This document shows positions 28,901-37,547 of a stretch of DNA of 64,000 bases, in pieces. The notes under the pieces are model-generated. The model was not told where the DNA came from. It searched no databases and saw only the letters and a program-made list of their open reading frames with translations. The stretch lies in the NCBI GenBank assembly GCA_035222895.1, contig JAVYIG010005274.1, forward strand, positions 62,001 to 126,000. Direction: 5' to 3'. This DNA is from Strongylocentrotus droebachiensis (lineage: Eukaryota; Echinodermata; Echinoidea; Camarodonta; Strongylocentrotidae). Within the stretch, counting starts at the first letter, position 1, and each line of letters opens with the position of its first letter. A program made the translations under genes and the position numbers.

Positions 28901-31900
28901 CGACTTTAAGTTGGACTTAACTATGGCAGGCAGTTCATGCCACTGTTTGTTCTCACCATTTGCTGACATTTGTCTCTTATTGGGACGTACAAATCGTGGT
29001 CACAAATCTACAGAATTTACATTTTTTGACAATTCTTTAATGAAGGAAAAAATATTATCTAAATATCATAATTGAGAGACCATTGGTGAGAGCAACCAGT
29101 GGCATGAATGGCCTGCCATAGTTAAGTCCAACTTAAAGTCAATTTTAGTCTTTGTGGAACACCCCCTGGTGTTATATGTGTTACATATGAGTGTATTCTT
29201 GAATTGGGTTGTGCCTGTATAGTAACAAGAATAGTATACATGTGGTAACTTTTTCCTCTCCCTTATTAAGTAAAACTATGTGAACAGCATCACAGGTATG
29301 TTTTTTACCAGATCCATTTATGTTGTGTACCTATTTCCCTTCCTTGCTTATGGGAGCTAAATGAGCTTGTAGAAATGTTAGTAATGCTAGCTAAGTTAAC
29401 GGAGCGGTATACTAAAATCCCCTCCTCCATGCATCAATACCGGTAAGTCAATTATGGAAGGTTTACATTTAATGTGGAGTTCAAGAAAAATCCTTAAGAC
29501 AAGCAGTTGCCTTGTTTTCTTGATCAATTCAATGTATTCCTTCCAAAAAGCTAAAGAGATGATTGCAAATGAGAATCACAATCTAAATTACTTATCGGTT
29601 TATGAATTATTACGGTCAGGAAGGAGAACGCACTCATTGAAATGTCGGACAAGCCGATATTTGGGCTCATATGTTCCATACTGTTTGTTTGTACAACCAA
29701 ATGAAGTGAGGAGCATGTGGACCCAAGTATCGGTTTGCCGTGGTTTTCCTTCCTTCCTTCCTTCACACTTATGTTCTATCCTTTTCATCATTTTTAATGT
29801 GTAATAATAGAATATAAGAATATTTCTATTTGTCTACCTTTTATTTTGATGTTTCTTCTATGATTATAAACACAACAATCAGTGGCGGATCCAGGGGGGT
29901 AAAAAGGGGGCACGTGCCCCCCCCGGCCAAAAAAAAATATGTTAAAATCAGCCCTAAATTCGCCCCAAAATTACTGCAAAACAGGGGCGTGCCCCCCCGG
30001 CCAATCTCTTTCCCACCGTGTGCCCCCCCGGCAAGAAATTCCTGGATCCGCCCCTGACAATATAGCTTCTCATATATACATATTTTTACAATGTGTGACC
30101 AAAACAAATTTCCATGTATTCATGTGAATTTGGATGAATAAAAAGAATTGAATTGAATGGATTGCATTGAATTTCCCTCGCAGGTTCCACCTAACGAGAC
30201 CAAGCCCATCTCCTACAAGGGAGACATAGTCCTAGCCCTCATGTTTGAGACCCTGCTCGACGAGAACAAGAACGGAACTAGCGGGTCCAAGTCTACGTCA
30301 TTACGGCGCAAGAAGAAGGGTCCATCGTCTAATGTGATTGGAGGGAGTCTCAAGATTCACATCAAGGAAGCCAAGAACCTCTCACCTCCCAGAGTTGGGG
30401 CTGTTGTCAACCCCTACGTCAAAGTGTAAGTCGATCCAACCCTGTAAATTAGTCACATAAGCATGTGTTCTTAGGAAATTCGGCACATTTGGGTATTTGA
30501 TCACCGATATTCAGACCCACTTGTCTTTCACTTTCAATTTATTTATGTTTCCAACAATATATGTAATACTCTGCACTTTCCAGCGATCACCCCATATGGA
30601 AAAGTCATCACCCGAAGACACTACCAGAGACTGGGGGGTGGGGGGGTATTTCTTGGTGACACATCTACTTTGCTGTGAATGAATCAACCATAGGATCATT
30701 TGCTAAGCTTTGTGTAACAAGACATTGATGGCAGTAATTTATCGCACATGGAAAGTGCGACCTTGGCCTTTTGAAATTGCCCTTTTCTTTCTTTCCTAGA
30801 AGGAAAGGAAGGAAAAGGGCTCAGCTACATTTTAAAGTAATACCAGGGATATACAATTTTCATTAAAGTTAATCACATGTATTACATATATTCCAGGAGA
30901 AAACTCATTCAAGATGTTCATGTATGCAATTCATGCATTGAAACTTTTTCAAATATGACATGGTCAACTTCTTGCAAAGAAACTCCACATTAAAAAAGAA
31001 ATATTAAACGGATGACACCCACCCACCCCATGTAGTATAGCAGCTTGGAACCCCAAACATACAGACCAAACTACTTTTGGGTGATTGGTAGTAGTAGTAG
31101 TAGTAGCTGTCTGTAGCGAAACGACAATGATCGCCTTCACTTTAAGTAACATAATCATGAAGGCTGCTTGCAAAGGTGGGTACTAAGGGCACTCTCCCAG
31201 GGAACTGGTGGCAGTTTCACACCAGTGAGGACAAGCCAGGACAGGTGTGAACCATTAGACCCTGCAATGACTGGTCAAAGGATGTCTAAAGTTTCTTGTC
31301 AACTTTGGCACACTGAAATAAAAGGTGCTAGATCTATATATACATTCAAAAGAAGTAAATGTTGTTGATCAGACTGATTAGTTAGCTTGAGAAAGTCCCC
31401 AGGAGTGGATGAAAACTTGCATAACAAATTTAAGGTTGGTAGAAGCTTTCAAAAACTAAATGTTATCATTATCCCTAAATGATGAAAGTTTTATGTATCG
31501 TTTTTGATTTGTTTGTGCAGGTACTTGGAACCAGACCGAAGTAAAACTAATAAGAAGAAGACCTCTACGATGCGAAACACCCTGAACCCATCCTATGAGC
31601 AGAGTCTGGAGTTTCCTAACGTCACTGAGGACATTCTCAAGGAGAGGGCGCTAGAGGTTGGCATCTGGGACAGCGAGATTGGATCTTCTTCGTTGCTAGG
31701 AGGAGTAAGGCTCGGTTCAGGCACTGGTAAGATCATGGTTCTCTCCGTCATTTCTTTGTGGTCTCTTGTCCTTTTGTAGCAGATGTTGTTAATTTGATGT
31801 TTCTGAAAAATTTGTGTTCTTAATTTTTTTTTTTTTTTTTTTTTTTTTGGGGGGGGGGGCTGGGTATCAACCTTTTATGCTTGCATTTGGAGTGCCATAA

Positions 31901-32580
31901 AATAAAACACTTTGACAATGCTGCAAGATTGCGACATCTTCATAATGAAATACGATAAAGATGACTTGATAAAGTATAAGTTTTCATTTGTCAGGATTTC
32001 TACAAATATCCAGTTCACGGTTGGAGTCTGAGCATGAGCAGATAAAGGTCATTGCAGACCAAATTGTGAAATACATGAAGACAAAATACTGGATACGCGT
32101 TCATGAAAGTTATGAAATCATTATTCATTTATGCACAAGCAGTGCACTTTATGGTACACAGGTGGAAGTATTGTTTCAAAAGGGGAAACAAAGGCTATTT
32201 ATGTAGCACGTACCTCCCATCGCTGTAGTAGTGATTATTTAAAAATGTACAAAGTGGGACCTCTTCATGTTTTAAAGATCTGTGGATATTCAGGGTCATT
32301 TGGGACTTGTGCTAACCGTAATAAGATTTATTTAAGGTAGAAACAAAGCTTTCTAAAAACTGCTTTATTACACATCGTACATACACAGGTTTGATAAACT
32401 ATAATGATTTTTTTCTTATTTGCCTCTCCTTTAGGCAAGTCGTATGGTCGAGGTGTTGAGTGGCAGGACTCTACGGGGATCGAGATTCAACTGTGGGAAG
32501 AGATGCTGCGCAATCACAACCAGTGGGTCGAAGCATGTCTCACGCTCAGAGCTTCATTCGACAAAGATAAAAAGACATAA
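4455..32580 (+). CDS. SYTL: Synaptotagmin-like protein (Slp/bitesize family), 3' portion, 12 exons
   Basis: Proposed join: 4455-7359, 12105-12291, 13294-13377, 17478-18221, 18956-20734, 23853-24257, 26330-26368, 27678-27859, 28579-28843, 30184-30425, 31521-31726, 32435-32580. All junctions are AG/GT and phases match, giving about 2,390 residues ending in tandem C2A and C2B domains. Seen: C2A with SDPYIKTYLLPDK and FLGEVLLPLD; C2B with NPYVKVYLEPD, LLGGVRLGSGTG and a closing WVEACLTLRASF typical of Slp C2B. Known: Slp proteins bind Rab27 through an N-terminal SHD and membranes through C2 domains, docking secretory vesicles; fly bitesize has long-linker isoforms and organises moesin and actin at epithelial junctions. 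The SHD is absent, so its exons should lie left of base 1. The linker of ~1,950 residues is far longer than in most vertebrate Slps. It could be SYTL2-, 4- or 5-like; C2B wording looks closest to SYTL4/5, but I cannot rank paralogues. Family certain, full exon list fairly sure. Confidence 0.88.
7360..12104 (+). other. Slp intron, no gene recognised
   Basis: 4.7 kb, AT-rich. Holds several TACCGGTA palindromes, a (GA)n tract at 10,946-10,992 and a homopolymer-rich patch at 11,262-11,320. ORFs here lack codon structure. A short exon bridging the 7,359 and 12,095 phases could hide here but I did not find one. Confidence 0.6.
10946..10992 (+). repeat. (GA)n microsatellite
   Basis: Nearly pure GA dinucleotides for about 46 bp. 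Confidence 0.9.
12105..12291 (+). CDS. SYTL: Slp gene linker exon (62 codons, Gly/Ser/Arg-rich)
   Basis: The coding frame reads QYEKSRSRQSHS, then SGGRGGSGGRG, then PSIPTIAIQDT, with donor ACG/GTGAGT at 12291. Two acceptors lie 10 nt apart: GCAG ending 12094 (stronger pyrimidine context) and ATAG ending 12104. Only the second continues the frame from the 7359 donor; the first would create an immediate TGA unless an unseen exon ending in phase 1 lies between. An overlapping ORF in another frame (from 11,990) is a shadow. Confidence 0.7.
12430..12742 (-). mobile_element. tRNA-derived SINE-like repeat
   Basis: On the minus strand 12,742-12,664 reads like a tRNA: GTTGGCTCAGTGGGTAAAGC (A box) and, ~40 nt on, GGTTCAAATCCC (B box). 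The remaining ~230 bp would be the SINE body. The acceptor stem does not pair well, so not a functional tRNA. A plus-strand ORF over it (12,417-12,725) is spurious. Confidence 0.7.
13294..13377 (+). CDS. SYTL: Slp gene linker exon (28 codons, frame-neutral)
   Basis: An 84-nt block between TTGTTGGCAG and GTAAGT reads GESSFSEGEYYSGSERLH and ends ANMYR. Phase 0 on both sides, so it can be skipped without shifting frame. It is compositionally like the neighbouring linker. Too short to appear as a free-standing ORF; supported by splice signals and phase continuity with 12291 and 17478. Confidence 0.75.
13378..17477 (+). other. Slp intron with one MITE and a C-rich tract
   Basis: 4.1 kb AT-rich; a MITE lies at 14,906-15,186 and a C/A-rich tract at 16,318-16,345. 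No supported exon. Confidence 0.6.
14906..15186. mobile_element. MITE copy 1 (family with GTAATGTAACCAAAT ends)
   Basis: Inverted ends around AATGTAAC...CATAGGTCTTTG and CAAAGACCTATG...GTTACATT, with inner mirrored AATTATTTCATTCA blocks. A second copy is at 24,931-25,240. No ORF. Confidence 0.75.
17478..18221 (+). CDS. SYTL: Slp gene linker exon (248 codons, acidic)
   Basis: Begins after TTTCCTAG with SDEEIHQTLELSTQ and ends ELSQELFK or similar, just before a GTATTG donor at 18222; read-through stops four codons later. Glu/Ser-rich, no domain recognised, predicted disordered. Phase 0/0. The donor GTATTG is weaker than those of neighbouring exons, consistent with optional use. Confidence 0.82.
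18222..18955 (+). other. Slp intron, nothing recognised
   Basis: 734 bp; two ORFs here are frame accidents, one of which is the chance 5' extension of the next exon. Confidence 0.6.
18956..20734 (+). CDS. SYTL: Slp gene linker exon (593 codons) with an internal ~48-residue repeat
   Basis: Begins after CTGTGCAG with EPGQNGDLGVTQFDIRG and ends GGLRK before GTTAGT; read-through stops after four codons. The open frame runs 5' of the acceptor by chance to 18821. Two copies of a ~48-residue unit are encoded at about 19,421-19,566 and 20,240-20,385, each with LLALK, a LP..D..EVR core and ESE followed by CEE and SLP. A weaker third trace (VVREMAE) lies near 20,540. Function of the repeat is unknown. 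Phase 0/0, so the exon is a potential cassette. Confidence 0.85.
20801..21030 (+). mobile_element. tRNA-derived SINE, TAGTGGATAAG family
   Basis: A-box-like GGTCTAGTGGATAAG at ~20,816 and B-box-like GGGGTCAAATCTC at ~20,850, then a body shared with 28,255-28,520 (CATTTGCCACTCTCCACCCAGGTGA-like segment, here shortened). Too degraded to be a tRNA gene. Confidence 0.7.
22194..22508. mobile_element. Foldback MITE, GGGAGTGTTTCACAAAG family, copy 1
   Basis: Left end CTGGGGAGTGTTTCACAAAG and right end CTTTGTGAAACACTCCCCAG are near-perfect inverted repeats; inner arms (AAGTTGGACTTGAAC and AAGTCCAAATTAAG) also pair. Other copies: 28,872, 38,435, 47,863. Confidence 0.85.
23454..23483 (+). repeat. (CCCCA)n tract, G-quadruplex potential on minus strand
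   Basis: Six consecutive runs of three or four C separated by A, i.e. GGGGT repeats on the opposite strand, about 370 bp before the 23,853 exon. Confidence 0.85.
23853..24257 (+). CDS. SYTL: Slp gene linker exon (135 codons)
   Basis: Acceptor CTGCTTCAG at 23852, then DPNTGQWVTYRNGQLV; ends EKRLSKKNMLHK at a GTAGGG donor. The Gly-Gln-Trp stretch is the only compact, possibly folded part; the rest is Ser/Thr/Pro-rich. Phase 0/0. A long pyrimidine-rich upstream region includes a C-rich tract with G-quadruplex potential on the opposite strand (23,454-23,483). Confidence 0.82.
24258..26329 (+). other. Slp intron 5' of the microexon
   Basis: Holds a MITE at 24,931-25,240 and T-rich runs. No other supported exon. 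Confidence 0.55.
24931..25240. mobile_element. MITE copy 2 (GTAATGTAACCAAAT ends)
   Basis: Left AATAGGCTATTTGTTTAATG and right CATTACGAAAATGGCCTATT are inverted; internal sequence parallels 14,906-15,186 including mirrored TATTTCATTCACCTGA arms and a central TTGCCAGGTAGGACAA segment. Confidence 0.8.
26330..26368 (+). CDS. SYTL: Candidate 39-nt Slp microexon
   Basis: A pyrimidine-rich run ending TTATTATCAG at 26329 is followed by 39 nt encoding YAQPVHNYKYEQQ, then CAG/GTAGGT. Both flanks are phase 0 and match the neighbours at 24257 and 27678, so inclusion or skipping keeps frame. It was found only from splice-site strength, frame and composition; it is isolated in a 3.4 kb intron and needs transcript support. 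Confidence 0.5.
26369..27677 (+). other. Slp intron, nothing recognised
   Basis: 1.3 kb AT-rich with a polyA run near 27,520; no exon, RNA gene or element identified. Confidence 0.55.
27678..27859 (+). CDS. SYTL: Slp exon: start of C2A
   Basis: After TATGAGCAG the protein reads GSSSLASLYSTGEEF, then the first C2A strands (GDVSFGLGYN, NVFEVKIGGCRDLVP) and loop 1 (IDAKKNKSDP), with the proline codon split over a GTAAGT donor. The two loop-1 aspartates expected for calcium binding are present. Position just ahead of C2A matches the conserved SSLASLYS-like lead-in seen in Slp proteins. Confidence 0.9.
27888..28100. repeat. Dispersed repeat, AATAATAATAGCTAGTTGTTATATAGC type
   Basis: Starts with an ATA-rich run, then ATATAGCACTTTTCAGG and CAAAGCGCTTAATAC. 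The same pattern (ATATAGTGCC, TAAGCGCTCTAC) occurs truncated near 625-720. Non-coding. Confidence 0.5.
28101..28258 (-). mobile_element. tRNA-derived SINE fragment, antisense
   Basis: On the minus strand it reads GTGGACAAGTGGATATG ... TTCTAGTCCC then a body matching 28,320-28,400. It sits head to head with the plus copy that follows. Confidence 0.55.
28255..28520 (+). mobile_element. tRNA-derived SINE, TAGTGGATAAG family
   Basis: A box GTAGTGGATAGGTATGTGG (~28,270), B box CCAGGGTTCAAAGCCC (~28,306), then CATTTGCCACTTTTCAACC body. Located in the intron between the two C2A exons. Confidence 0.7.
28579..28843 (+). CDS. SYTL: Slp exon: rest of C2A
   Basis: Reads YIKTYLLPDKSKNSKRK (basic strand 4), TINPNYSENLKY, then loop 3 as WNYDRFGHNMFLGEV, and ends VKWHQLKTR at GTAAGA. 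Of the loop-3 acidic ligands typical of C2 domains, the first is Asn and the third is Met, only the middle Asp is kept; calcium binding is therefore probably weak or lost, while the basic lysine-rich strand could still bind anionic lipid. Confidence 0.9.
28872..29169. mobile_element. Foldback MITE, GGGAGTGTTTCACAAAG family, copy 2
   Basis: Ends GGAGTGTTTCACAAAGAC and GTCTTTGTGGAACACCCC; arms GTTGGACTTAACTATGGC and GCCATAGTTAAGTCCAAC are fully complementary. Lies 30 bp after the C2A exon donor. Confidence 0.85.
29882..30058. mobile_element. Short palindromic MITE, CAGTGGCGGATCCAGG ends
   Basis: Left GTGGCGGATCCAGGGG and right CCTGGATCCGCCCCTG are inverted; the interior is G/C-run rich and mirrored (GCCCCCCCCGGCC repeated). 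Ends 125 bp before the C2B exon acceptor. Confidence 0.75.
30184..30425 (+). CDS. SYTL: Slp exon: C2A-C2B linker and start of C2B
   Basis: After TCCCTCGCAG the frame reads VPPNETKPISYKGD, IVLALMFETLLDEN, a basic RRKKKGPSS stretch, then C2B strand GSLKIHIKEAKNL and VNPYVKV over a GTAAGT donor. C2B loop 1 lacks aspartates (SPPRVGAVVNP), so calcium coordination is not expected. Confidence 0.88.
30426..31520 (+). other. Slp intron, hairpin and (GTA)n
   Basis: A near-perfect hairpin of CCTTTTCTTTCTTTCC with GGAAAGGAAGGAAAAGG lies at 30,779-30,820 and (GTA)n at 31,088-31,107. No exon seen. Confidence 0.55.
31521..31726 (+). CDS. SYTL: Slp exon: middle of C2B
   Basis: Reads YLEPDRSKTNKKKT, NTLNPSYEQSLEF, LEVGIWDSEIG and LLGGVRLGSGT, the signature of Slp C2B domains. 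The donor ACTG/GTAAGA at 31726 splits the glycine codon. Loop 3 keeps only the Trp-Asp pair. Confidence 0.88.
31727..32434 (+). other. Slp last intron, T/G homopolymer tract
   Basis: T22 followed by G9 near 31,828-31,859. Otherwise nothing recognised. Confidence 0.6.
32435..32580 (+). CDS. SYTL: Slp terminal coding exon: end of C2B, stop
   Basis: After CTCCTTTAG: KSYGRGVEWQDSTG, IQLWEEMLRNHNQ, WVEACLTLRASFDKDKKT, TAA. This matches the standard C-terminal end of Slp C2B. The 3' UTR follows directly. Confidence 0.9.
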
Positions 32581-35500
32581 GAGAAAAATCGCCATGGCGA
32601 CATCATCATCCGACCTTGTTGTCCGAGTCTACATATCATCATCATCATCGTAGTGGTGGTCGTTGATACTCTCGGAACAAAGATATAGAAGCCGTCATTG
32701 TTATTGTGGTAGTTGTCGATCATCGTCACCATATGTAGTGGTGGTCGTTGATGCTCTGTGAACTTCTGTTGACAAAGATATATAGAAGCCGTCATCGTCA
32801 TTGTGGTAGCTAGTTGCCATCGTCACCATCGGGGACTGGTAGTCATGCATTGTTGTTGATATAGATCTCTCATCTTGGAGCTTCATTTAAAAAGGACAAG
32901 AAGACATAGGAGAGCAATCAATGTCATATCATCCTGGTACTTGACATGATAGCCCTCATCAATGCAATGATGGTTCATGTCAATGTTGGCGAAGTACATA
33001 CATTTTTGAAATGGCATTCCAACTAGATCGATGCACATATCTTTATCGTAATTTCTTGTCCTATATATACTATGCATGCAAATGGGAATTAATTGATAGT
33101 GGATGCCTAAAGCAAACACATAAAGATTGACCAGATGACTATGAATACATGTTTATATGATACGATGGTCTCCTTATGAAGAGAGAAAGAGAGTCTTTAT
33201 ATCTCCTGGATGTATTTTCAGTATACCACAAGTGCTATTTCAATGCCAGTAGGATACACATTTACAGAAAAGATTGTTGTATCATATTTTCACCAGGGCA
33301 TTTCAGGGCACAATGTATTCAGATGTAATGATATACATGTAGTTATCCCACATTTGCATTATTGTGTATGGTTTTCACCTGCGTACAGCCAAACATATAG
33401 GGATTTTTACACCTTGGTATGGATAGCTGAATTGGCTTAACCAATTACTTTCCTTAATCGGAAAACTTTGAGATTGAACCAAGTCAACATATACATTCCG
33501 AAATGAATAGGACTGTAGTCCTGTATATTGGTATTCAGAATTGTGTAAAGGGGTTTCTTTTTCTGTATTCGAGCCATTTTGATCTGGAAAGTCATAAATG
33601 CTTGTGATTGGGTTGGTCACTCAAGCAGTAATGTCTGCTTCATATCAAAACTGGGATTTTTTTTAAATTTACTTCATATAAAATATATAAAAGTGAATAC
33701 ATCCCAAGGCATTTTTCTGAAATATGTTTTGATAAACAAAACTCTTTGCTATACAGGATTTGCCTCATTGTGCCATAATATTTGATTTTTTTTCCTTCTC
33801 ATACTAAATGTAGGCTGTGGTATGTTTATGTACATGGGTAATATGACATGGTACTCGATATATCCATATTTGCATGAACATGTAAATACCATTCGTTTGT
33901 ATATTTATTCACTTTTTACATATTTATTTTATTTATTACACCCCTCTTAGTCTTATAAACTGTGACCTTTTCTCAGATATTTAAACCTGGGTGAACCATC
34001 TTCTTTGCCATTCAAATGAAATTTTGTTGTAAAGTCATGTACTTGGGTTTCATGGTAGAAAACAGGATTTTAAGGGGTAAAATAAGATAATAATATTGAC
34101 ATTGTACCTTGCAAACAACTCTCTTAAATATATATATATAGAATAATATTTGTGAGTTTATTACTGAGGAAATATTGGTAAACTGCTCAATATAAGTGAT
34201 ATTTTGCGTAGATTCTATGTATACATGTACGTGAAAGGAAGCAACATTTGTGTTCATTATCTTGTGCATATATTTGTTTCCTTTTTTTGAGAACACAGCA
34301 GAAGTCTTCCATTTATGTCTGTCAACTATATTATGGTGTTTTGTATTCATTTTAGTAGCTTGTGTCCATGCATTATTCTTGATCGAATCTCAGTTCATGC
34401 ATGTAGCAAATGAATACATATCGATAAGCGTTACAAGGACTACACTGCCAAACTTCATTTTACTTCCTGTTTCGGAGTTTGACTCATGAATCTCTTAAAT
34501 ATTGGCAATTTGATTAGTTACTATTTCATGCAATTTTAAAAGCATTCAACCAGAGGTCTATACCATAGGAAGATATACAGTACTTGTGACTTCAATGATA
34601 TGCTTGGCCTGTCTTTGTAAATGTATTCTTACCGATAATCATGTGCATATTTGATGATCACAATCTAATTTTATTTAGAATAAATCTTAAATTCAGAATA
34701 TTGAATTTCCCCCTCAGTAGAAGAACAAAATCAAGTTATATTAATGATAAATTATGCTGCATACAACTGTATCTTATAGAATATGCCTGATATAATCAAA
34801 GCTGTTTGAGAATAGCCACTCTTGTGAAAAGTAGGTATATTTATTTGTAAATCCTTTTAAATTCTAGGTAGAAAAAGTAAACTGTATGGCCATGTATTTT
34901 GATAACTTGCCTATCTCTCTGGTTTTCTCACTTTTAGTTTCACTTGCTATAAAGGTAAATTGAATTAAGCAACTCATGTATATTGTTCACACAGTGGCAT
35001 TAGGTATCTAGTTCGTTGAATTGTGAAATTCTAGAATTTAACGTATATTTGTACACTTTCTTAGATCGGGACAGGTACGTCAACCTATGCACAAATTTAA
35101 AAAAAAAGGGGGGGGGGTGCTACGGATCAACAATAAAACTAACATTTGGTGGTACTTGTTCATTTATTGACCCATGTATCTATGATTCAAGGTATTTTTG
35201 TCTTGTTTAAAACCATTTACCGGTAGTCCAAAATAGTGATACACTTTACTTCAGTGTTTATTTGTAAGATTGGAAATTGTATTCACCCTTTAATATTAAT
35301 GAGGTTTTGATTGGAGAAAAAACCTGGACGACATCAAACGAAGGGGGGGGGGGGGGAGGTGGATTCTCTCTCTCTCAAACTCATTGCAAATCAGATAAAG
35401 TTACATAAACCCAACAATTTTCTGGTCGATTGTTTCTCATGAATTTTCCATTTGACTTTCATGTTTATAAATCAGGCAGAACAGAAGAATTTGCTAAAAA

Positions 35501-35900
35501 AAACATGGAGGTTAATTTAAGGTAAACTGGTATTTCTTATTTATCTGTATTGGGATTTTTGTCTATGCATCTCTTTCCCCAAGTGATGGCATTGAATGAG
35601 TATACTTCTTAATGTGTCTCCATCTAGTGCACTTGAAACTAATCGACTCTATATAAAATGTATATTCTACAGGCCTTTTCACCAGTTAGCTATTAATTAC
35701 ATCATTTATATGTACATATAGAAATGTAAGGAGTTCTTTTTTTTTTCAGTAGAAAGAATTCTATGAAATTCTCCAAAATGTGCAATGGATATTTCAGGAT
35801 ACCTACTAATGCTCTCGATTTACATGAAAGTATAATCTTATATTACTTGAAGATTGATATGATCTGTGTTAATGTAGGTGCTTGGAGCAGTATATTTACA
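32581..35900 (+). other. Slp 3' UTR and intergenic DNA
   Basis: No coding potential. A duplicated ~90 bp unit (GTAGTGGTGGTCGTTGAT at 32,650 and 32,737, each followed by AAGATATA and AGAAGCCGTCAT) lies just after the stop. AATAAA occurs at 34,679 as one candidate polyadenylation signal; the true end cannot be set from sequence alone. Confidence 0.5.
32650..32830 (+). repeat. Tandem duplication of ~90 bp in the Slp 3' UTR
   Basis: Two diverged units share GTAGTGGTGGTCGTTGAT, then AGAAGCCGTCAT and ATTGTGGTAG, then CATCGTCACCAT. An (ATC)n run precedes the first. Confidence 0.7.
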
Positions 35901-35902
35901 TA

Positions 35903-36068
35903 CAGTCAAACCTGTCTATAAGGCCATAGGCCATCCAATGAAAACAGGAAAACTGGCCACTGTAGATAAGAGGTTTTTCTAGACAGGTTCTGCAACACAC
36001 ATATCATCCTAAGAGGAGGCAATAGAGGTGGCCACTATAGACAGGTGGCTGCTAAGCCAGATTGACTG
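35903..36068. mobile_element. Small TA-flanked MITE (mariner/pogo-like ends)
   Basis: CAGTCAAACCTGTCTATA begins after TA and TTGACTG ends before TA; internal GGCCACTGTAGATAAG and GGCCACTATAGACAGG repeat. TA target duplication and CAGT start fit Tc1/mariner superfamily MITEs. Confidence 0.65.
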
Positions 36069-37113
36069 TACTTTTAAATGGAATGCAAAAACAGTTACTG
36101 TAGAGATATTCTCTCGTTTTTAAATTGTTGATGTATTTTACTATCATGCGAAATCAGATAGTGAACTGTATGATAATATTCATGTAATTTGGAATTTCGG
36201 TATAAGTGGCGACTTGTATTTAAATGAAAGCATGTTTTACTGAACTAAAAGGAGGGTAGCAATACAAATATTTAGGTTGGAATTCTCAATCTGTATTCTC
36301 TTGTGTATTTTTACTGGATTTTATGAACATTTTACAAGTTTTTTATAGAGCTTATTTTGACTGATAAATGTGCGGGATAACCTACAGTACACCACTATGA
36401 TATGTATGCGCATGGATTCATAAAAAACAGTAACTATAATTATATTGAACAAAACTCTCCTCAAGAAAAACGTGCACTGTTATTTATATCATTTTAACAG
36501 AAAATCATTTATTGTTTGAGCATGGAACTTTATGTGTTGTATGGTAGAGTTTAAAAAGTTGTTTTGTTTTTCTCTTCCACTTTTGTAACCTTTGCACAGC
36601 AATATTTCTCCAGTGCTTTCTTTCTAGCTTTGTAGTTGTATACAGTGTATGTGGTTTGTCTCTGACATGGATCCCTTTTTACTCTGCCTTCTTGCATGTT
36701 GATCGTTTTGTGTTATACGTTCTGTTTTTTATATATATGTATTTATATATATGAAAATCTGGATGGGAAATGGTTTTACCAATATAAAATTTCATATATA
36801 TATGTATTGTGTATTGTAAAGAGAGAGGTGATGAAAATATTAAATGGAAGGGATATATATTATTGACATCGTCTTTCAAGAAGTTGTTTTTCTTCTTGTA
36901 TTTGTTTACCTAACATTCATATTAATGCCCTTAATAATAAGTGAAAGGAGATGTGAATACATGTGAATACTGTTTAGAGGAAGAGAGAATGAAAGAGGGC
37001 AGGGGAGAAAGAGATAGACTGAGGCATATATACATATATGTGCATATAGACAGGAAAAAGAGAGAAAGAAAAATAAATAAAAAGGAGTTTAAATATCGGA
37101 CTGAACACTGATT
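36069..37113. other. Intergenic, nothing recognised
   Basis: AT-rich with TATATA runs near 36,730-36,800; ORFs here are low-complexity. Confidence 0.5.
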
Positions 37114-37260
37114 GAGGAGGAACGATGGCTCAGTGGTAGAGCAGAAATCTCGTGACTAGTGCTCTTTGGTAAGGCATTAATCCTCATTGAACATTCCCAA
37201 TACCATCTGAGAGGACTTATAGCCGTCACATGCTTTCTTAGGAGTCGGGGAAAACGAATA
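37114..37260 (+). mobile_element. tRNA-derived SINE monomer (B box deleted)
   Basis: A box ATGGCTCAGTGGTAGAGC present; the B-box segment seen in sister copies is missing and the head joins directly to GCTCTTTGGTAAGGC. Ends GGAGTCGGGGAAAAC. Followed ~100 bp on by a second monomer. Confidence 0.75.
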
Positions 37261-37360
37261 CGAGAAAGAGAGAGAGAGAAGATAGAGGTACTATGTGCAT
37301 GTATACATATAGACAGGGAAAAGATAGAGAAGGAAAAAGTATAAACATAGGATTGTACCT

Positions 37361-37547
37361 GAGGGAGGCTCGATGGCTCAGTGGGAGAGCAGTGGTCTCG
37401 TGACAGGGTGGTCCCGGGTTCGAAAACAAGTCAATGCGCTAGTGCGCTTTAGTAAGGCATTATCCTCATTACCAGGTCCCCAGAGAGGACTTAAAGCCGT
37501 CAGTTGCTTACAAGCATGCACATGCTCTCTTAGGAGTCGGGTAAAAC
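37361..37547 (+). mobile_element. tRNA-derived SINE monomer (A and B boxes)
   Basis: ATGGCTCAGTGGGAGAGC (A box) and CCCGGGTTCGAAAAC (B box), then the body ending TTAGGAGTCGGGTAAAAC. Same family as 51,629, 53,018 and 63,110. Confidence 0.85.

Larger units (their letters stand above)
28844..30183 (+). other. Slp intron with two MITEs
   Basis: Contains MITEs at 28,872-29,169 and 29,882-30,058; no exon otherwise. Confidence 0.6.

Noticed and set aside
29454..29804. 116-aa plus-strand ORF in a Slp intron
   Set aside because: No flanking splice sites in phase, no recognisable motif, overlapped by competing ORFs on the other strand.
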